From assembly GCA_003184365.1 (NCBI GenBank), contig NKYR01000049.1, positions 218,226-282,225 of the forward strand: DNA of 64,000 nucleotides, in the 5' to 3' direction. Positions 57,027-64,000 of the stretch are shown here, piece by piece. Both the position numbers and the translations under genes were made by a program. Below the pieces are notes generated by a model. That model did not search any database, was not told the DNA's origin, and saw only the letters and a list, made by a program, of their open reading frames with translations. Source of the stretch: Evernia prunastri (Eukaryota; Ascomycota; Lecanoromycetes; Lecanorales; Parmeliaceae). How positions within the stretch are numbered: position 1 is the stretch's first letter; every line of letters starts with the position of its first letter.

Positions 57027-60000
57027 CTATGCAGCCTGGCTCTTTACCTCGTTCTCCACAGCCGTCAGCTGTGGCTTGAATTCTTTTCCAACCCACTCCC
57101 AATAGCCTTTCCATGCCTGCCCTTGCACATTCGCCGCGGTAGCCGAAGCGGCTGGAAATGCATTGTGGAGTATGACTGTGACCTTGAGTACACCTTTGCT
57201 GGCCTCCGCTGCCTTCTCCATCTCCTGTTTGACCGAGTTTTCCTTAGGCTTGAACGCTAGGATCGCTCGGAAACGTTCGGCGACGGGGTCTAAGCGTCGC
57301 ACCATCTCTTCGGGGTCAAGGACAATTAGCTTTGTCAACATGAGATTGCACAAAACCTTGATCTCATGCTCGTCCTCGACACCTGCGATAACACGATCGA
57401 AAAGATCGAGCGGGCTGATGCGTGTGTACGCGTTCTCCATTAGAGAGTACAAGGTCTCATACGCGCTCTATGGAAAGAAAAGACGTCAGTGGTGTGTACA
57501 CTTTGTGTAAGACAGCCCGCTCACCTTGCGTAATTCAAGTCCATCGTCGACCTTGTGCTTGAATGGGCCCATCTGAACCTCGCGTATAAGATTTGTATTG
57601 ATACGTGACTCCTTCATCACCAGTGGAATTAGCTGTCCTAGATATGGCAGAACGATGTCTGATTTATTGGCAGTAGCGGAGTTCAAAGTGCTCAGAGCAA
57701 GTCGTCTGTTTTCGAGGTTTGGGTCATTGAGCATCGTAGTTAGCATCCTAATAAGCATAGGCTTGAGCACCTCGTCAAAGGTGTCATCGCTGTCCGCAAA
57801 CGTAAAACGGGTTGCCTGAATGACCATGCCTCTGACCGTCGGTGTTGGATCTTGAAGATAGCTCTAGGCCCACGGGTCAGCGTCGTAATAACATAATCCG
57901 CAAAGGTCTTACCTGGAGCAAAGGCAGGAACGTCTTCGGCTCGATAATTGTTAATCTTCCAATGCATTCGGCCCCTATGGCTTTGTTGTCTTCCGCCTGG
58001 GAAGAAACTAAAAGCTGTTTCCAGATTTCCTTAGTGTACGGCGAAATGTCTGAATGGGCTTTACCAGCGTGTTGTAAGATTTCTTTGATGGAGTGAAGTG
58101 ATAGATATTGCAGGTTGCCTGCTTTAGCGGAGTTCGACAGTATAATTGGCAAATAGGTGTTGATGTTGCCTGCTCCTGCTCTACCAAGCGCTATGGCTGC
58201 AGCGCGAGGTACGTTCTCAGACTTGGAGTTGAAGTGATCCGTAAATACGTTTGGTTCCAAGGGTGACGATGATCCTAGGCGTAAGCCCGCTTCTCCGAGT
58301 ACCGACAGAGCGAGACATTTGCGTTTGCCATCTTTCGAAGACCTTAATTCGGTGGCGAAGTCATTGATCTTTACGCCCACCGTCGAGCCTCCAGATACCA
58401 AAAGAGTGCCGATTGCTTTACCCACTACAGCGGGATCACCAGATACGCCCACGTTTTGCAATAGACCCTGCATCAACGGCTGCCCTACAGCCTGATCTCC
58501 AATAATCTTGACCAGTCCCAGATAAGAGTCGAAGACTGCCCCACCCAGCGGAGAAAGGACGACGCCACACAACGCGTTATTTAGGTTGGTGTCGACAACC
58601 TTTTTGGGACACCGCTTGACAAGCTTGCCTAAAATTGACATGGCGGGACCAAGGAGGTTGAGATCATTCGAATTGATCAGCGGCAGAAGCATGCCGGCTA
58701 AGTTGTAGACACTGCCGTCATCAAGACTTGCGAGAGCAACTGAGTTGGATACGAAGTTCCTTAATGCTGCCAAACTTGCTCCACGAAGACTTCTGTCCGT
58801 TTTGCGTAATTGAGCTCCTAATTCGAGCGCCACACCTCGTGCCCAAGCAGGTTGAATGTCGCTCTGGTCGACTGCGGATGCCGCAACTAGATCGACAGCT
58901 TTGACAGCAGAGAGACGGGTTGTCTCGTTTTTGAGGCGATCTTGGAGAATACCAAGGGCCTTGGATTTACTAGTGGTCGTAAGGAGCTTTAGGTTATTTG
59001 ATCCCGAGGTACGTGCGAGAAGAACACCCAAAGCATGAATGGCACGTTGTCGTACTTCTAGATCGGCATCAGTGGCAATGGCGCGCATAGATGTGGCGTC
59101 ATAGATACTGTCAACGTGCAATTTCCGTTGTTGCTCTGAGCCAGCGGATCGTGGTGGGGTGAGTATCTTGATCAAGCTCTCAATCGCAAGAAGAGCCTCG
59201 CTCGAGACTTTGTAGTACTTGTCTTTAATAGCCGTAACGATTCTGGGAACGATGGATCCAATGTACGGCGCCACAACTTTGGAGGAGTGTGTGTCGCAGA
59301 TTGCACTAATGAGCTGCAGAGCCTCAATTCGCATCTTACTGCCACTCGCTGCTGCCGCCCCTCCCACTGATGCTGATGCTGAACCAGTTGCGGTGGCTCC
59401 CGAGGACTTGACTGCATCAAGTAGGGGCTCCACGACCTTGCCCAAACTGTCTGATAAACCACCGTTCTGCACCAGAACTAGGTCACGAAGAAGAGTTACC
59501 GACGCCTGTTTTGTGGGAATCGAGTTCTGCTTCAACAGTTTCGATACCCCTCGAACAATTGCCGGGCTTAGTCGCGCGAGATCCGCCTTTGGCCCAGAGA
59601 CTGGAGGAGGTGATGGCGCGGGTGAGCTTAGACCCATGGAAGAGGAAAAGACGCCCGGCGCGTCAAATGCGCCAGCATCGCTATTTACCCTCCGCCGCTT
59701 GCGTGAACGGGAAGCATACTCTGCTGTGAAGTCAATGTCCTCGTCGATATTTGGGCTCAACAGGGACACCCCTTCACCGGTCTTCCGGATCAAGGACGCC
59801 AAAGTAGCAAGAATCTCAAGTCTAACGTTCTCTTCCCTCTCCTTGAAACCGCCGATTAAAACTGGAGCGATCTTATTATACAGGATGCCGTTGTCCAATA
59901 GATCGCCATTGCTGCGAGTCGATATTATCGCGTAGAGAGCTTTTGCAGCGCATCGACGAACCTTCCAGCTGGCGTCGTCATCATCACTCATAGCTCCGTC

Positions 60001-61252
60001 CTCCTCGAAGTCTTCTTCTTCTTCGTCGAAGCCATTCGTCTCAGCGTCATCATCATCCTCGTCCTGTGTGCCTTCCATGTCTTCGTCATCCTCGTCAGTA
60101 GCAGTATTAGGGTCGTATACGACGTATCGAAGTGCGGCTTCGATTGACTCATCTGTGAACATGCGCATATCATTACTGCAAGACGAGAGAAATCCCTCCA
60201 ACGCTACTAGGCCTGCTTCTCGAACTTCTTCAATCTCGAGGTTGGGTGCCCCATCCTCAGCGAGCTCTTCCATAGAGTCTTCATACTCTTGTTTACTGAG
60301 AGCACTAAGTACAAATGGAGCCAATGTCTTCAGATACGGGCCCAATCTCTGCGGTATCGATTTTGAGAGCGAGCCAATCATTGTAATAAGGAGCCGTCGT
60401 TTGGGCATCGTCAGATGGCTGCCTCGAAAGCTCTCGATTGTACTGGATACAAAAGTACTGAGCAGGCGGTCGGACATGTAGACCGCAAGGATTGAGATGG
60501 CAACCACCGCCTTTTTCTTTATTACGGAACCAGTGCGTTCGTCATCCAGGATGCTCATGATGGCCTTTTGGAAAGCTTGTTTTTCCGGGTCTTGAAGCAT
60601 AGGTCCGAAACATCTTACCACTTCAATGAGAATATCAACAGCATCGCTGTTCGCGCCTTTCTCTGAGCCAATTTCTAGCATCCCCGGTGGTGGGCTAGGG
60701 AGATTCTCAAGACCATGTGGGATGACTATGTAGCCCAGCAAACGCGGTATCAAGACTCTACTGATGGCAGAATATGCATCTTGAGATTTTCCAGAAGGAG
60801 GCAGACCGAGCAACGGCCTTGGGAACGCGGTTATGAATGTTCTCAAAGCTGTTGAAGGTATCGAGGTGTCTACGGAATGCGTTGTTTTGATGTTTGAGAC
60901 TCGGTGAACAAAGGGTGCAAGGATATCTGGGGGCAATTTGAGGACGAGAGCACTGACACTGTATCCTGTTGTCACTAGCTAGATTCGGTAGGACCGTGAG
61001 GGAGTCTCACCACTTGATAGCTTGATTCTGAACCTCACCATTCTGGTCATCCAGAGTCTGTAGCACACCATCAATTATTTTGGCACTTGTATGATAGTCG
61101 TTGGTGAGAAAGGTAGATGCTCCTGCATTCAGTGTGTTGTAGAGGTCATTTAGTGACATGTAGCGTAGATCAGCGTCTGCATCACTGAGCTTTGGCAGCA
61201 GCGCCAAAGCTTGGGCGGGTGTTGGATTCTGAGGTACGGAGGGCGCCATCAT
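57027..61252 (-). CDS. cand1: Cand1/Tip120, cullin-associated F-box exchange factor
   Basis: Four exons (61252-61011, 60958-57913, 57863-57525, 57467-57027) make 1,355 residues, close to fungal Cand1 size. The protein is built almost entirely of HEAT-like helical repeats. Landmarks are LRYMSLNDLYNTL at the start, VSALVLKLPPDILAPF joined across intron 1, and SWKVRRCAAKALYAII after an acidic insert of D and E runs (about residues 395-445). RLALSTLNSATANKSD and LYSLMENAYTRISPLDLFDR lie near the C-terminus. Cand1 wraps around unneddylated cullin-RING and exchanges F-box/Skp1 modules. A cullin neddylation factor (dcn1) and an F-box receptor (saf1) are nearby. The Ala/Ser/Gly-rich insert near residue 575 (GSASASVGGAAAASGSK) looks like a flexible loop. 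Confidence 0.95.
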
Positions 61253-61702
61253 GAAATCGTATGCTTCGTCAACACACGAGAAAAGATGCGAGCGTTCAGA
61301 TATCTGTAGAGATAGGAAAGAACGGAAAGGAGCTTTGCTCGAGAAAGTTCGAGACTCCAGGCAACTGCAGGCTAAAGTGCAGGACGAGTGCAACCCGCAG
61401 TTGGCGGCAGCTTTTGAAACATAACTCAGCAATCTCTAACAACACTCTCAATGTCACTCACAGTCGCAAATTTGCGAAACGAAGCAGAAAGCTATGAGAC
61501 ATCCGAATGTCAATCCTCATGCGTTGATGTAGCCCCGGAGTTTATCCGACTGATGACGATTCTTAAACTCCCAACCTCATCCTCTCTACAATTAATGAAT
61601 TAATAGTCGTCCATTGGCCCTTGTTGAAGAAGCCAACAGTCTCTCGCTACCAGACTACATTCTCTTACCTCGGAACAGCCTAGACACTGCTCAATTGCCA
61701 GA
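61253..61702. promoter_or_regulatory. Divergent promoter of cand1 and the mitochondrial protein gene
   Basis: 450 bp between two outward-reading start codons. No specific element was recognised. Confidence 0.4.
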
Positions 61703-62753
61703 ATGGTCATCTCTAGAGCTTCCTCTCGTTGGACTCCAAGACTGTTTGCCCAATCTGCACGAGCAACTAGAGGCTCGCGAACATGGCGACCATCTCAAAG
61801 ACGTACATTTGCTAGTGAAGGAGGTCAAAGTAGTCAACAATCTTCGATGCTGGCCGGAGACCTTCCTTGGTAGGCCAATTTCTAGTTCCGATGCCGTTTA
61901 CGTATCTCGCTAGCTACGATTGTTGTATTGACCCAGCGGAACTACTCAATTCATCGGCAGTAAGGGTAAAAGGCTGACTTCTATGTGCAGGGCCATTGTG
62001 TCCTTAGCTGTTACCATACCGTCAGTATACTACCTCATGCAGCCCCAAATTGAAAGGTATCAACATCCCGAAAAGCACGGGCATGGAGGCCATGGGGGGC
62101 ATGACGAGCACAGTGAACATGGTGAAGAAGGCGGCTCAAGTGAAGTTGAGGAGTCTGGAGAAGGAGAGAGCGAGGACCAAGGTGATGGCGGCGAGGAAGA
62201 ATCGAAAGAAGGCGAGGAGGATCAAGGCAAATCCGACGACTCTGGTAGTGAGGGTGGGGAGAAAGATACTCCTAACACTTCGGACGATGAAGATTCAGGG
62301 AACACTGCACATGAAAAGGAGGGAGGTCAAAATGTGGAAGGTGTCCAGTTCAAGGGTGCTACGAGCGGTGGTACCCGTGAGGGCGAGCAAGGCGATACGC
62401 GAAAACACATTCCGGATGCAAAGGGATTCAACAAGAAGCGAATCGAGAGTGACTATGGTGGAAAAGAAGGCGAGGCCCAGCAGCCAGAACAGGACCCCGG
62501 TGACAAAGACCTGGTATCAGTTGCACTGAGGCGCCGTGAGGATGGCCATTTGCTGACTAGATCCTAGGCTGCTGCATCTAAGCCCGCGGGAGACACAAGC
62601 ACACAATCGGGAAAGCAGGAAGGACTATCAAACACCGACACCAAGCACTCTACCAATATTGCCGACAACCCTGATAAGAGCACCAAAGGTGAGGGCAGCC
62701 CTGAAACATCAAAAAGCAAAGGAACAGTGGATCCTCAAAGACCGCAGGTCTGA
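61703..62753 (+). CDS. Mitochondrial protein of unknown function, single TM, Glu/Gly-rich
   Basis: Exons 61703-61869, 61991-62513 and 62568-62753 encode 291 residues. The first 40 residues are a textbook mitochondrial presequence: Arg, Ser and Ala-rich, no acids (MVISRASSRWTPRLFAQSA), ending RRTFASEG. One hydrophobic segment follows, built across intron 1 (AIVSLAVTIPSVYYLM). After it comes a His/Gly-rich stretch with seven His within about 20 residues (HGHGGHGGHDEHSEHGE), then a long Glu/Asp/Gly/Ser region. The family-like C-terminus is GLSNTDTKHSTNIADNP and KGTVDPQRPQV. Similar proteins are common in Pezizomycotina, but their function is not known to me. The frame without splicing stops at 62567, so the second intron is required for the conserved end. 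Confidence 0.8.
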
Positions 62754-63620
62754 GGGCGTTGATGATAGCTCCTTCAGCACGCGAGAGCGCTACTCGCCCA
62801 TCAAGCTTCGTTAGATTAAGCACAAAAAAGCAAGAGGTACATAATCTCGCCATAGTGAGAAGAACCTCAGCTTCTTTGTTAAGTATGTATAAAAATGTAC
62901 ATCACAAGCGCGATTGGCGTTTGAAGGAATGCGGATGCACTGCTTGATGGTTATCTTTTTTTCTCGCGGACATTTCCGTATATTGTGTCCAGGTCCCGTG
63001 GGCCTAATCACAATCACTATATATTCCATCAAGTTACCGGGTTGCCGTTTTGCAGCACTGTTTGCGGTGAAGCCTGGGACGGGATCACAGCACCTGGTTG
63101 AGTGCACCTTCTACGCCTGAGGGTAGAATATTTTGAATCTGTCTACAAATAAACCACCCTTCACTTTGGTGCCCCTTTTTTTACATCTCCAAGATACCTC
63201 AGGTGAGGTCGGCTTTTCCAATACATCATCGACGGTCAATCTCCACAACTAAACTTGATCGGCTTTCCCACTTCCAGGATCTCATCTCGTTGTGTACTTG
63301 TCTTTGGACGATGTCTGCTGTAGGCCTTGGACAGCATACCTAGTCCAGCAGCTATATGACAACCGAGGCATCTTCGCGTCCCAGCTGTTAGGTTTTCGTG
63401 GCCCGAAATTTCCATCAAGCACAGCCGACATTTGCGATGCTGGTCATGTTCTTCGGTGCTGTGGAGCCTCGGTGCTGATCAACGGCATCGTCGAAATGGG
63501 AGTTTGACAGTACTCTGCCAGCAAACTTCGCTGTTGAAGTTGAGCAAGTAACGTGTCAGACGGGGTTTCGAGAATGACTGGGTTTCGAGAATCTTAGTAA
63601 GCACACCAAAAATTTGTCAG
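62754..63620. other. Intergenic region, nothing recognised
   Basis: The 3' region of the mitochondrial protein gene. Short frames on both strands have no motifs. Confidence 0.45.
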
Positions 63621-63699
63621 TCTAGTCATATTTGGAAGGATTTGCAAGCTAGCGCCTATTCTATGAAATAAACATTCATTTTCTCGATCTATATAAATA

Positions 63700-64000
63700 T
63701 CAATCAAACAGTCAAATTTCGATCAATTGAGTCGCTACTGTTTGCAAATCTTCTATTAATAATCGAAAAGAAACGATTCAAGTTTTCTATAATTGAGACT
63801 CGCAAGACTCAGATCATTGAAATCTAAAATAAGAATTTTATTCAAAAACTTATCGAACTCGCTTTCGAATATGATATATTAGTCTCTTTTTTATATGCTC
63901 GTACTCGAAATCGTAAGATATATAGCGAAGAAGTTAAAAGTGTCAGAACCGTGCCCAGAGTCAAGTCTAATGGGGGTAAATTGAATAAGACAACTAGATA
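63700..64000 (+). other. AT-rich, coding-like edge sequence (possible start of a repeat element)
   Basis: Base composition falls sharply to AT-rich. One plus-strand frame from about 63707 stays open to the window edge except for a single TAA near 63810. It reads for example KLIELAFEYDILVSFLYART, then RKIYSEEVKSVRTVPRVKSN. It has no ATG at its start and resembles nothing named. It may be an inner part of a decayed transposable-element gene continuing beyond the window. Confidence 0.3.

Noticed and set aside
59219..59935. Plus-strand frame of 238 codons opposite cand1
   Set aside because: It is a shadow: the minus strand carries clear Cand1 sequence and this frame has no motif.

Overview
The window is nuclear DNA of a filamentous ascomycete (Pezizomycotina). 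Genes carry several short GT-AG introns of about 45-120 nt with CTAAC/CTGAC branch points. The set of orthologues is typical of that group: PalH, a fungal rhodopsin-domain membrane protein, mL67/Mhr1, Saf1, Mvp1, Utp8, Elg1. The class (for example Eurotiomycetes, Lecanoromycetes or Dothideomycetes) cannot be fixed from the sequence alone. No CRISPR array, rRNA, tRNA or virus was recognised.

Layout. 1-6.2 kb is gene-poor: a degenerate reading frame with 63-bp coding repeats, a Pgc1-like glycerophosphodiester phosphodiesterase and an AT-rich island. 6.2-18.3 kb holds a rhodopsin-domain protein, two F-box-type proteins transcribed divergently, and a head-to-head pair of palH (ambient pH and lipid sensing) and ceramide synthase. 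19.4-24.5 kb holds an FAD monooxygenase broken by a 494-bp hAT-like element, then a GH127 (DUF1680) glycosidase. 24.5-31.6 kb is an accessory stretch with a decayed SNF2-helicase-like gene and a small RING-like reading frame. 31.6-62.8 kb is dense housekeeping sequence: Vps38/UVRAG, mL67/Mhr1, Utp8, Elg1, Mvp1, Dcn1, Saf1, Ptc1, Cand1 and a mitochondrial acidic protein. The right edge is AT-rich and may be the start of a repeat element.

Two features stand out. First, dcn1 is split: its UBA exons and its cullin-binding exons are 3.48 kb apart. That intron is filled by an unrecognised same-strand reading frame of about 1,106 codons with an eight-cysteine motif, and it runs in phase and without a stop into the downstream dcn1 exon. 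It is either a nested gene or a new chimeric protein. Second, the hAT-like element sits inside the GxGxxG codons of the monooxygenase with perfect 18-bp inverted termini and an 8-bp target duplication, so both the ancestral frame and the lesion can be read directly.

Functional theme. Dcn1 (cullin neddylation), Saf1 (F-box receptor) and Cand1 (F-box exchange factor) lie within 15 kb, and two more F-box-type genes lie at 8.5-12.8 kb, so cullin-RING ligase functions are over-represented here. All exon boundaries come from reading frames, splice signals and remembered family architecture; no alignment was run.
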